Positions 33,454-45,037 of a DNA stretch of 64,000 nucleotides are shown here, piece after piece. The stretch comes from Blumeriella jaapii. Lineage: Eukaryota; Ascomycota; Leotiomycetes; Helotiales; Drepanopezizaceae. A model generated the notes under the pieces. The model was given only the letters and a program-made list of their open reading frames with translations. It was not told where the DNA came from and made no database searches. The translations under genes and the position numbers were made by a program. The stretch is taken from NCBI GenBank assembly GCA_009599575.1, contig VWND01000017.1, positions 1 through 64,000 on the forward strand, read 5' to 3'. The first letter of the stretch is position 1; each line of letters opens with the position of its first letter.

Positions 33454-33627
33454 TGAATTATTACACAACCTATTGTATTTATTAATCTTTAGTAACTCTA
33501 AGATTAATTTTCATTTAATCGCGTGTTAACTCTGATTATACTCGGAGTTAATTTTACGCCAAGTGTTAATTCGGATTTGACTCGGTGTTGAATCGGTTGT
33601 AATCCCACCCATAGGCGCCCCTAAGTA

Positions 33628-34504
33628 GCTTAATAGCTTTTCGAAAGAAAATTGTACAAAACGCTACGAAAAAAAACGACGATAATAATACTTCGTTTTC
33701 GTATATATTTAAACGCGATTTGCTGTTATATTACGGTCGTTTGATAATTTCAAACGTCGATTATTTTCGTTTCGCTTTTATACGAAAAATATACGACCAG
33801 ATTTTTACCGTTTATTTAAGCGCTCGCAAAACTACGCAATTGCTTTCGGACCAATATTATTAGCGAAGTATAATAGCTTTCGTAAAACAATATTATCGCA
33901 ATTGCTACGCTTATCGAGAAAGCTTTGTTTTAAAATAAACGCTTCGGATTTTCTTAGCTTTTTGTTATTTCTGACCATTTTTAAAAACACGTTATAATAA
34001 ACTTTTGCAATTTTGATAAAAACAAATACGATTATAATAACGTGTTTGTAATAATAAATCGCTTTTTTAAACAAGCTATTTCGATCTTTTGTTATAAAAA
34101 TATCGACGTTCGAAATCTTGCCAAATTATATATATTTTACATATATAAATATTTTGGCTTTTTAAAAAATATTATTAGCGATCGTAGCTTTTAATATTAA
34201 TTTACTTTTTGATCTGAATTAAACAAAATTCTCGGTATATAATTAAAGCTTTCGATAGCCGCTTATTTCGAAACCGACGGTCAAACCGAAATTTATATTT
34301 AATATTTGTAAAAACGCTTTCGACTTTTCGTAAACTTTATTAAAACGATTAAAACGAATTTCTTTAATAATAGATTTCGTTTAAATAGTTTTTTTTCACC
34401 AAAATTTAAATGGCTTTTTAGCTTTTAGAATTATATACGATTATACTTTTTATATTAATTGAAACTGGAAGTTCGATAATGATTTTTTTTATTTTATTTT
34501 TTAT
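33628..34504 (+). pseudogene. pol: Integrase core fragment of G3 copy 1
   Basis: DDE-type integrase of a gypsy element, continuing from 30088. Visible motifs include IISDRS near 34168-34185 (the second catalytic Asp), ELNKILGI, and ETDGQTE at 34268-34289 (the catalytic Glu). FVIINRFFKQAISI lies upstream. It is cut at 34504 by G1-B, with the duplication TTAT (34501-34504 and 57094-57097). The tail resumes at 57098. Several stops lie at Gln/Trp-type positions. Confidence 0.88.
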
Positions 34505-34771
34505 TGTAAAAGTAGGTAGGAAAACCAGACTGATACGGCCATATGTCGGTGGGTAAAATAGCCTAGGGAATCCTTAGAAAAGACTAAAGAAAGGAAAAAA
34601 GGAATAAGTGAAGGTATGAATTGGACTGCGTACTTATGATATTATTTAAAAGAATGCTTTGCTTTTATATCTGTTGAAAATAATCAGTGGCAAAGGGTTT
34701 CGGAAAGATTTATGCTTCGACCATAGCTAAAACTATTAACTTTTATTAATACAAAATATTACCGTTTTATA
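34505..34771 (-). repeat. 3' LTR of G1-B
   Basis: 267 bp. It reads TGTAAAAGTAGG at its left end and ends CCGTTTTATA (mutated TTTTACA). Confidence 0.92.
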
Positions 34772-34918
34772 TTTTATTTTAAATAATATACGTAGTCGTT
34801 TTTAATTACGACCAAAAAAAAATATAATTTTTAATAAATGCAATTTAATTTATCTTATATGATTTAAAAATTAATTAATTAAAAACCGAACTTTTTAGCC
34901 TTATATTTTTTTAGTTTT

Positions 34919-37900
34919 TTAACCCGTTTTTGGCCTTTTTGCTGTTGGCTTTTGTGAAAGGATAGCGTTTCGCTTATCGTTTAAATTATCTAGTTTATTT
35001 TGCTTTTTTAAAAAATAGCTCGATAAAATGTTAATCGAAATGTCGTTTAAATTTACGAACGTTTTAATAGCTTTTTCGTCGATAATATTATTAAGCGTCG
35101 CCGCGACGAATGCTTTTTACGACTTTTTTGCGTAAATAATAAATTTCAGCTTTTAAACGTGGTTTTACGCTTTGCAAAAAACGCTAAAAAGTTTTATATT
35201 AAAATCGTAAAAATAATCGATTAATTCGTCGTAATTAAATCCGATTAACGCTTTTATTTCGCGTAAAACTAATAGGTCGGATTACGGTTGTTTACCGACG
35301 AATGTTTTTGAAAAGGCTCCGAAGCTTATAAAAAAGACTATTCTACGAAATAATTCGGAAATAATCGTTTGCAGTCGAACCACCGAAGATGTTGTAATTG
35401 CTTTCGCCGCAATATAAATAATATTAAATTATTTATCGGATTGTCGTTTTCGAAATAGTTTTTGTATTTTTGCGTCGTATAATTATTCGAATAAATTAAT
35501 ATCGCGCCGTCGGTTTTTTAGGTTCTGAATCTGACGAAAACTTTTTGTTTAATCGAAAAGCTGATAAAAGTTATTTTATTTTCCATTCCGTAGCTTTCGG
35601 TTTTATAATTCGATAAAATAGCCGAGGCTATTGTTTTAAACGCGTTAAAATACAAAAAAGCTAAGTTTTTTTAAATGGTTTTAATTAGTTTGGCGTCGTA
35701 GTATAATTGCAAATAAGTTTCGATTATTTTCGAATTATATACAAATGCAAACAGAACGTAATAATCGAAAATGGCGTCGATAAGGTTTTCGATCTTTTTT
35801 TTTTTTTAAAAGTCGGCGATATCGAACTTTGTAATTGTAATACGGTCGGGGCCAGCGAAACTTAAAACGATCGGAACGTTAAAATATGCTACGAGGCGGC
35901 AGTTTTTAAAATTTCGAATAATTAAAGCAGCGAAATAAAAACCGGAATGCATTTTAAAAGCTTGTTAAATAAAATTATAAAGCATATTAGCGAAAAAAAC
36001 TGTAGAAGCTTTTTGGGTTTTAACCAGTCGAAAATAATGCTTATATATAACTATTTTTTTTTTTATAAAATACAATAATAGCTTATTTTTTCCGTTATGA
36101 AACTTTACGTAATTAACGAATTCGCAGCTTAGTTTAAATAGATTTTAAAATATACTTTCGGTCGAAAAACCAAAAAAATCGGCTTTTAAAAATACTCGTT
36201 GCTTTTATTTTTTTACGTTTTAATCGAATTTTATAATCGCGCTGAAAGCTTTGGAATCTGCTTTAAAATTTGCGTAGCCTAAATAAGTTTTCGCGCGCGC
36301 TTAAATAATTTTCGCAGTTTTTCGTCGGAATATAAATTGGTTATTAAAATTAATTTCGAATACGTCGTAATCCGAATTTTTAATAACAGCGAATCGATCA
36401 GCAAAGCCGATAACGTCGATTTTTTTTATAATTAAATCGCAGTACGCCGCGTAATAACGCACGTGGAAATAGCAGAATTTGCCGTTTTTTTTAACGTTAA
36501 CGTTATTCGTAAAAACGAAATTAAAAAATCGAAGTTTTTTAACGAAAAAAAATTCGAATAAAAACGGATCACCGTTTTCAAAAGTTTTTTTTATTTGTTT
36601 CGGCGTATTATATTTGCAGTTTTTCGAAAAAGGCTTAATTTAATTTTCGTTCGAAGCAAAAAGAAAAAAGCTGACGGATTTATTTGGTTTTTGTATAAAA
36701 GTATCGAAGTAAAACTTTTGAATCGTTTCGTCGTCGAAAACGAAAGTTTTAAATAAAATAATTTAATTTTATGCTTTTTATATAATTTTTCCGCGATAAT
36801 TTCGATATTTTTTTCCAAGCTTTTTCGGTCGAATCGTGCAATAATCGAAATTTTAAATACTTTTATTAAAATTTAAAATATTAGCGATACGACGTTTTTA
36901 AACGCAACAAGCGTTTTTGATATTTGCGTATTTAATTTCGAAAAATCAAATTCAAAATCGTTTAGATTTTTTTTTTTCGAAATGCCGGCGTTTTTTAAAT
37001 CCGATTTTGTAAAATCGTCGCGTTTTTTATTAATTAATTTAAAGCTTATAATTCGGCGTCGATTTCCGGCTGTTTTTATTCGCGATGCTTTTTTTGCTAG
37101 CGACGTAAATGGTTTTCTTTTTCGAACAAAAAAAATTTCGGAAATGTCGGCGCGCTTTTTTACGTTTTTTATTTTTATTTCTTCCGGAATTGTTTTTATA
37201 AATATAATAAATTTTTTATATTCGAATAAGCGATTATCTGTTATAACGCTTTTGATTTCGTTTTCGGATTCGTTTTCGATAATTAAAAATGGAAATCGCT
37301 GAATTATTTTAATTGCTTTAAAAATATTAATTACCACCGCGTATATTTTTTCGAATTAAATAAAAATAATATTAGCTTTTTCGTTTTTTTCGTTGTCGTA
37401 AATTTGAAATATCGGAATAGCGTCGTTTTTTTCGTTCGATATAAAAATACCGCATTTGACGACGCTTAGTCTTTTGCTTTGGAAAAAGATTAAATTTAGG
37501 ATTTCGCAGCCGATTAGAACTTTTTTTGGCGATTATATAACGTCGTCGATCAGTTTGCAAATAGCTATGAAAAAACTTATAAATTTGCGGGCTTTTGGAT
37601 TATTAGCTTTTAAAGCTTGCGCTTTGAAAATATAAGCGTTTAATACTCAAACGCTTTTTTTCGTAAAAATAATAATTTCGAAAAAGCGAGCGAAATGCCG
37701 AAATAAAATAATACCGGTGATTTTATTAAAAACGTATTTTTAAATATTCTTTTTTTATTAATTTGGCAGAAAGCGTAAAATTCGGTCTGTTATTTTTTTT
37801 TTATTATTTCGGATTTTCTTCGCTTCGGCGAAAGCTTTTAAAGCGTTATCGTAGTTTAGCAGAAATTTATCGTAATTAAAACTTTTGCGAACGAATTCAG

Positions 37901-37974
37901 CTTTAATAAAACTTTTGTAATCGAATAGAAATTTGTTAACGTTTTTAGTTATTATATCGAATTGCTTTATAAAT
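34919..37974 (-). pseudogene. ORFX of G1-B
   Basis: The same unrecognised long ORF as in G1-A and G1-D, on the minus strand. Open stretches at 36873-37337 (ENESENEIKSVITDNRLFEY, FDFSKLNTQISKTL) and 36591-36818 correspond to 47950-48434 and 48490-48717 of G1-D. Near 35350-35390 this copy keeps a Trp codon (LRWFDCKR) at a position that is TGA in G1-D and TAA in G1-A, showing those stops are secondary. No domain recognised. Confidence 0.65.
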
Positions 37975-38689
37975 ATTTTTACGAAAGCTGTTTATTAATC
38001 TGAAATAACGGTATTATATATTTGCTTAATTTCGAAAAGATTGCGTATAATAATTCCGTTTTAAAATAAATTAAAAATAAATTTGCCAGGTTTAACAACG
38101 CTTTGTTTAAAAAACGATATAATATCGATAAATTTATTAATTAAAAAAGTGTGTTATATTTATTAAAAAGTAATTAGGAAAAAGTACGGAAATTATAAAA
38201 TATTTGTATTTAAAAGTCACGGGAATTCGTATGCTATTTTTCTAATAAATTATAATTGTTTAGGCAAGTATTCGTTCAAAACAGCGAAAAAAGTAAACAA
38301 TGCAGAAAATAGCAAATAATAAAATGCATAAAAAATAGTTTTCGTAAAATATACGAATAATATAAATATATCAGATATGCGGCTTAAATATATATAAAGC
38401 TTTTGTTCTAGTAAACAAAAGTATAGTTAAACAAAGAAAAATATAATAAATGTTTTAAATAATATAAAAAAAAGTTTTAAAAATAAATAATATATATAAA
38501 ACAAAATAATTAGATTATATATAAATAAAGCAAAACAAAAACAGTAAAACAGTATATAATAAAAAAAAAATAATAAATAATAAAAATAATAAAACAGTTA
38601 GTAAACAATTTTGTAAGCATTTTTCTTTTTTTCGGTTATGGATGGAATTACGATTTAAACTGTGCTTTCAGCGGAGTTATCGTTCGGTT

Positions 38690-39504
38690 GCTTTCAAACC
38701 TTTCCAAAGGGTTTCTTTTTTTCAGGAGTATAATCGCTTTGGTCGGAGTCGTCGTCGGAGTCGCTGGAATCGCTGGAATCGCTGTCTGAATCAGAATCTA
38801 GAAGGTAAATTTGCTGGTTCTTTTTATAAAATCGCTTTAACCGATTGGCGGCGAACGTTTTTTTCAGTTTTGTTTTATCGAATTCCGTAAGTTTATAATA
38901 GCTTTTATTCAATTCGGCCTCGTATATTTCGTAGGGTCCGAGCCATTTATAATTAAATTTAATATCGGCCGATTTATTAATAGCGCGCTGGACGTCGTAA
39001 ACTAAAACCAGATTTTTTTTTTTAATTAGCGTTTTTTTTAAAATCTTGGTTTTATTCCAGACTTTTTTAGCTGCTTTTTTATATTTTTTTTTTTTTAAAA
39101 TTATCTTTTTTATATTTATATCGCGGTAATTTAGCTATTTAAATTTTATTATTAATAGATTTGCTTTTGTTTTTATTTTAATTACGCTTTATAAAACTTT
39201 TATACAAATTATTTTGTTTTCAAAAGTAGTCGAGCGTTTCTGCTATATTAAATAAAAAATAGGATTATTTTAATAAAAGCGTATATATATATACGCATAA
39301 TAAAAAGCATTTTCGAAAATTTCCGCGACCAACGCTTATAATCTTTTCGAATAGCTTTTGAAAGGCCGTCGAAAATATTTTTATAGCTTCGTTCAACGGA
39401 TCCGTTGCTTTTCGAATTATAAGCTAAGATTTAAATACGCTGGATTTTGTATTTTTTTATAAAAGTTTCGATAACGCTTTTGTTTTCGAATTTATCGTCG
39501 ACGT
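38690..39504 (-). pseudogene. pol: C-terminal integrase of G1-B
   Basis: C-terminal integrase module and tail. The open stretch 38694-38912 shows KLTEFDKTKLKKTFAANRLK, followed by a Ser/Asp-rich tail (repeated SD/DS), matching G1-D 46389-46604. Upstream coding continues to 39504 and is then interrupted by G1-D. The matching N-terminal part lies at 50806 onward. An AT-rich spacer without genes separates it from ORFX (about 37975-38690). Confidence 0.85.
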
Positions 39505-39771
39505 TGTAAAACGGTGATACTTTGTATTGATGGGAGTTGGTAGTTTTAGCTATGGTCGAGGCATAGACCCCTCCGAGACCCCCTGCCACTGACTACTTTC
39601 AACAGGTATAAGAGCAAAGCATCCTTTTAGATAGTACCATAAGCACGCAGTCTAATTCATACCTTTATTTATTTTTCTTTTTCTTTTTTCAATCTCTTCT
39701 AGGGATTCCCTAGATTATCTTACCCACCGATATATGGCCGTATTAGTTTGGTTTTCTTATTTATTTTTACA
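39505..39771 (+). repeat. 5' LTR of G1-D
   Basis: 267 bp, TGTAAAACGG to TTTTTACA. It contains conserved blocks GGTAGTTTTAGCTATGGTCG and CTAGGGATTCCCTAG (an inverted repeat). No confident TATA box can be assigned. Confidence 0.93.
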
Positions 39772-40346
39772 TTTGATAATCTACGCAGGAATTTAAATTT
39801 CGGTGTTTCGTTTTTATACATTCGCCGATGCATTTTTCAAATTCACAATTAAGATCGATTTCGATATTTCGCTACTACGGCTTAAAAAACCTCTTATATG
39901 ATATTATTCGCAGTTGTATTATATAAAAGACTCCTAATGGCTTTCTTTATTTTGCGCACAATTATTAGATTACAAAAATGCAATATATTTTAAAAACGTT
40001 TGAAATTACGGTCAGGCAATTTATACCGTGCGAAGTTCAAAGCTCGAAAATCGCCTTTTTGTTTAAAAATAACAAATCGAATATTGGTTCGTACGCTTCG
40101 ACCGCTGCGCTCGGCTTTTCTGAATTAGATTTTTTTTGGTTAAACGCCTGGCGAGAATTTAATCTTCTGATCTTACGCTTTGTGATTATAACAATTACAA
40201 TTTACGGCTTTTTATTAAAAGTAGTAAAAAAATGGCTGTACGTGCATTAGCCTGAGCCACGGAATATCGAAACCGTGGATTATATAGCAATATCATATTA
40301 ATCCAGTTAATTTATCAAAAAACAAATTCTTTAATACGCTATCTAA
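39772..40346 (+). other. Leader of G1-D with hairpin
   Basis: A 575-bp leader starting TTTGATAATCTACGCAGG, the expected primer-binding position; I cannot match it to a tRNA. It holds a conserved GC block (CGACCGCTGCGCTCGGC, near 40100) and the CCACGG/CCGTGG hairpin at 40257-40278. A 90-codon open stretch here is not conserved in the other copies. Confidence 0.7.
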
Positions 40347-42482
40347 ATGTCTGAACGCAATTTTATTTTATTTAATTCCTTCAAAAAATACAAAAACCTT
40401 TTTGATAGCTTTTTTATTAAAAACGATTTCTTTCATATTAAAAACCCTCAATCTGCAATTTTAAAAAACATTTATTCGTTTAATTTAAACTTTACTAACA
40501 TTTTCGCTAATACTATAGACAACGACGCCCTTCGTTTTTTTATGCGAGGCCGCATGCCCCTTCCTGGCTCCCTTGGTGCACTCTTATTCAGTAGCGCTAA
40601 CGTTACCGATTTTATCGAGAAATATAAAAAAACCTATAAAGATTTCGGAATCTTAAAAATTAAAATATTCGATAAATTCCCTCGCTATTATAACCCAACC
40701 ACCAAGGATATTATCAAATCGATAAATAAATGAAAGGCTATTAAGGCTCGAGACTAACGTAAGCTAATTAAAGCTTTGAAATCGGAATTCCGAAATTACG
40801 ATCGCTAGCAAATCCGCGATATTATCGCTTTTCTCAAACAGTTTATTATAACAATTCGCCAAGCCAAAAAACTCAAGGTTTATTATCGTACTTATACGAA
40901 AGTATCTGACGTTTTCGTTAATAAAAAGGTTTTAAGCGAGGTTAAGCAGAAAAGATTGTTTTTACTTGGTCTTTTAATTAGCATTCGCAATAAAACTATT
41001 AAGCATCTTAAGATTAATAAACAAGATTTTGAAATCTTCGATTAATATTTCAAATTTGTGAAGTTCGTTTTTAAACAAGACCAAAGCGAACGTACTATTA
41101 AAGCTATAAACCAAAAGAAATTTTTCTTTTTCATTTATAAGAAAAACGTGGAAGCTTTAGTGCAAAAACATATCCAGCTATTAAAAGTTACCGAAATCGC
41201 CAAAAGACAATCAGTTATTATATTATTCAATCGTTTTGCAAAACTTATTGGTTTGGAAAAGCTTAATAAGAATATCGAAACTCTCGTATTAAAATTTACC
41301 GATATTAAAATTCAAAAACTTTAAAGCAAAGTCGAGGGTTTTATACAACAGCAGAAGAAACTCCTCTACGTTAATTCGGACGATAAGAACGATCAAAATG
41401 GCCTTTACAACAACTATTCCTCGTAAAATACGCGAAGCGATTAATCTCGCCAAGCTACCGTAAGAGTAATGGCTGTCCAGTGGCAACTTTCTCGTGCTAG
41501 CGATCAGGATCAGCGAAACATTAATTATAATAACGATTATCAGAGGAAAAGAAACCAACGCGGAAATCAGAATCGCGGCTATTAAGATAGTAAAAGTAAT
41601 TATCAAAACAGACTTCGTGGCCCTAAGTATGGATTTTGTGATAATAGAAAAATTTATTGCGAAAAACTTTATATTCGTTTAAAATGCAAAGCATTTAATT
41701 TTTATGTGGATAATAGTGTTTGTTATATTAATAAATACGGAGCGATTTGCCTCGGACCGACGGAAGCAGGAATGAGCCCTTTTAACAAAGCTGAAAATCA
41801 AAGCTGGTTGAATATTATTCGCTTGAAAATGAAAGGTACGGAATAGAACGATTGCTTGGAAAACAAAAAGGATGCAAAAACGATTTTTATTAGTAAAAAA
41901 GAAAACATTCCAAAAAGCGTATTAATCAAAAAGAAAACCCTTATTTTAAGCGTAAATGAAGTTCAAGTGTATAAATAGAAAACAAATACATATATTGCTA
42001 ATGCAAATATCGCACTTGCAGATATTATGATTGCATAATCAAGCCAGCGAATTATAAAAAAGCAAAATGCTTCTGTCCTATTCGCCAAACCGATTGATAT
42101 GAAAAAAAACGTTAGAATCGAAAGAGAAAAAGATTTCGGAATTCGAAAAAAAACCGATAAAACCATCAGAAAAACGCTTACAATGAAAAAAATTGACGAC
42201 GATATAAAAAATATCGATACCGATATTCCGGTTCAAATCATTCAGAAAATACCAGCTTTTAAACGCTTACTACCAATGCGAAGCGAAAAATGGATCGACA
42301 AATATATCAGCTCCGAAGCCGTCGACGAAGCTATTAAAAAAATCATAAAACAAAAGATTAAATTGAAATTCAGCGATTTATTTAACACAGAAGAAAAATT
42401 CGACAAAATTATTAATAAACAAATCCCTGCATTAAAAAAAAACGAAAAGATTAAGATTATTCGAAAAAAAAAACGATTTTGA
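40347..42482 (+). pseudogene. gag: gag of G1-D
   Basis: Gag polyprotein, about 710 codons in one frame, interrupted by scattered RIP-type stops. The start ATG is kept here (MSERNFILFN); the other full copies have ATA. Blocks: an N-terminal part (MRGRMPLPGSLG), a helical middle at 41058-41324 (YKKNVEALVQKH, LFNRFAKLIGLEKL), a Cys-rich patch near 41628-41760 (YGFCDNRKIYCEK and three more Cys), and a C-terminal Lys-rich part at 42099-42482 (KWIDKYISSEAVDEAIKK). No canonical CCHC knuckle was seen. Ten A residues near 42465 shift the frame before protease; nine in G1-A and G1-B keep it open. Confidence 0.87.
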
Positions 42483-42972
42483 ATTAAAAAAAAATTAAAA
42501 AGAAATTTATAACACCGCAATTAATTTAGCCGATGGGAAGAAATCCTCGGAAAAAATCAGCCTTTTGACCTTTATTATAAAAACCTAGAAGTCAAAACGA
42601 CGAAACTGCCTTTATACGGTTATAAAAATATCAAAAATAAAAACAATGCTTAAGAAAAGTACGACCGCCTTCGCTTTACTCGACAGTAGAGCCGAAATCA
42701 ATTGCATAGACCAGAAAACAGCCGAAGCCAATAGTGTTCCGATTATCACCGATAAGCGAATAATTTATATTACCGTTAATAGAAATACGATTGAATTTAA
42801 TAGAATTGTACGAAATATTAAAGTCGACGTTGAAAGTATTATTACTTATAAAAACTTTTTAATAATAAAAAAATGCTTTTATTCTATTATTTTTGAAATG
42901 CCTTGGATCTTGGAAAGTCTCGTCAGTTTCAAATATACCGAAAACGGCCAAATAAAAGTCTTTTTTTGAAAC
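42483..42972 (+). pseudogene. pol: Aspartic protease of G1-D
   Basis: A retropepsin-like domain. The longest open stretch is 42646-42969. The active-site segment is ALLDSRAEINC (DSRA at 42682-42693); the expected Gly has become Arg, a one-transition change that should inactivate it. Near the end FEMPWILE matches the usual hydrophobic G-M-P-W-L motif with Gly changed to Glu. It would release Gag and Pol products. It is in the gag frame in G1-A. Confidence 0.86.
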
Positions 42973-43379
42973 TGAAACCGATCTTTTCAAAATCAAATCA
43001 CCGTCGCCGGCGATAAAATCTTTCTAATCGACGTTTTATCGGGAAACGAATAGCCGGCTTTGGTTTTAGAATAAACGCTGAGCTATAACAAAACCTGGAA
43101 AATAATCAATTAAAAGTATTCGCGTCACCAATCGAAATGGCACTGCGAATAAAATTAGCTAATATTAATATTTTTGGTTATTAATTCGGAAATAAAAGTT
43201 CCGAAGATTTCGTTTTCGTATTAAACAAACCCGACTTATATATTTTACTTGTGTTAATATCAGCACTTTTTATAAGCGCAAAGCTAATAAAGTACGATTC
43301 GTGAATCTTAGCGAATCCGGTGGAAATATCTTCGGAAGGATAGACGATTAGTTCGAAAAGAACGAAGCAACAAAATCAT

Positions 43380-45037
43380 CGCAATTAATTATTGGCGAAT
43401 TCGAAGGACTTATTACCGGCCGATTTTCCAATTTATTATTTGGCAGCCGATTTACAAAAGAACGATTTAATAACTTAGTAATCGGAATCTAATTTCTGCC
43501 AAAAAAGAAAAAGGTTTTATACGAAGTCCTACGCAACCGGAAAAAAACTATAATCTTCGATTTCACCGAAATGGGCCAATTCAGTTTTAACGTTACGCTT
43601 TATATCGATATTAAAACCGTATTTTACGAAGCCTGGCAAAAGAAAATCTTTTTAATTCCCAGAGCTTTTTAGAATAAAATAGTCGAAATGCTAAAAAAAC
43701 GAATTAAGCAAAGGATTTTCGAATTCTGCCACGGCTTATACAGAAACAAATGGTTCATCGTTGCGAAAAAAAAGAAAAGCATTTACAAACTTATTATCGC
43801 AATCGTCGAAATAAATAAAATAACGATACGAAACGCTAACGTGCCATTTAACGTCGATTAATTTTCGAACGAATTCGCAAAATTAACAATCGCTTTTCTT
43901 TTCGATCTGTTTTCCGGCTACGACCATTTAATACTTGACCTACGATTTCGAGATATAATAGCAATTTAAATTCCAATCGGTTTATTACGTATGATCAGAA
44001 TACTTATAGAAGCTATTAATTTAGTCGTTTAATTCGTGAAAGTCGTGTATAAGATTTTTATAATTTGCATTTCTGATATTATTCTGCTTTACGTTGACGA
44101 CGTCGGAGTAAAAGGTCCCAGATTATATTATAATAATAAAAAGATTTTTTCTGAAATTCGACGCTATATGATAGAATACATCCAAAATATCGATAAAGTT
44201 ATAGTCTGCTTCGAAAAAGCTAAAGCTATTATTGGCTTTCGATCAAAATTTTGCATATCCGAAATAAATATCGTCGGTTATGTGACTGACAGCGCTGGCC
44301 GCTATCCTTAACGAAAGAAAATTAAGAAGATCTGCGAATAAGAAAGGTGCGAAAATATTACCGAAGCTAAAACTTTTATTGGCGTTGTGATTTATTATCG
44401 CAATTGGATTAAGAATTTCTTTTAAAAAGCTGCACCTATTTACGCCACGATAAAAAAAAAAGTCGATTTCGTTTGGGAAAAAAAGCAGAGCAAAGCTATA
44501 AAAGTTTTTAAAAACGACCTTTTATCGGCCTTATTGCTTATGCGGATCGATTACAGCCTAGACGCAGAAGAAATTATTTTGATTATCGACGCTAGTATTT
44601 TCGGTTAGGGAGCTGTATTGCAACAAATCGATAAAAACAAAAAACGGTATTTTTTACGATTCGAAAGCGGCTTATAGTCCTTCGCGAAAGCACGCTACGA
44701 TGCTACCAAACGAGAATATCGGAGCGCTTTTAAAATAATAAAAAAAATAAGAAGCGAATTATACGGCGTATATTTCATTTTGAAAACGGACGCAAAAGTC
44801 TTTGTCGATTAACTGAATGGAAAAGCCAATGATTTATTAAAAGCATTCGTTATCAATTGGATAGCTTGGATGCGATTTATGGACTTCGAAATCAGATATA
44901 TTAAAAGGACAACTAATACAGCGGCAAACGGCTTTTCCAGACGAAAACGATTTTATCCGTTTGATTTCGCTGAACAAAGCGAACAAAATATCGACGAATA
45001 AATCGCTGACGAAATCGGCTGCTTTGCTATTTGCGCT
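43380..45037 (+). pseudogene. pol: Reverse transcriptase and RNase H of G1-D
   Basis: RT begins after a linker (about 42973-43380 without a clear domain). Motifs: IFDFTEMGQF (43555), HGLYRNKWFIVAKKK (43731), the finger block ending VPFNVD, FDLFSGYDHLIL (about 43903), GLLRM, and the catalytic box YVDD (44090-44101) within LLYVDDVGVKGPR. RNase H (about 44340-45000) shows LIIDASIFG with a following stop at a Trp-type position, KARYDATKREYR, and NTAANGF near the end. The DDVGVKGP-type box is typical of one fungal Ty3/gypsy lineage. Copies the element's RNA into DNA; here disabled by stops. Confidence 0.88.

Larger units (their letters stand above)
30091..33625 (+). mobile_element. SAT-TIR element, copy 4 (3,535 bp including hAT-NA)
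   Basis: Flanked by TA in the RNase H-integrase junction of G3 copy 1. Removing it yields a site that lines up base for base in length with 61889-61907 of G3 copy 2. Without the 1,230-bp hAT-NA and its 8-bp duplication it is 2,297 bp, close to copy 3. Order: CCGTACGGC terminus, palindromes, AT spacer carrying hAT-NA, C-rich arm, core, G-rich arm, an 84-bp higher-order repeat, a 51-bp duplication, and the right terminus GGCGCCCCTAAG. The repeat arms are little mutated. Confidence 0.92.

Noticed and set aside
39978..40250. Leader-encoded small protein of G1
   Set aside because: The frame is not kept in G1-A, G1-B or G1-Z, and the segment precedes the conserved gag start.
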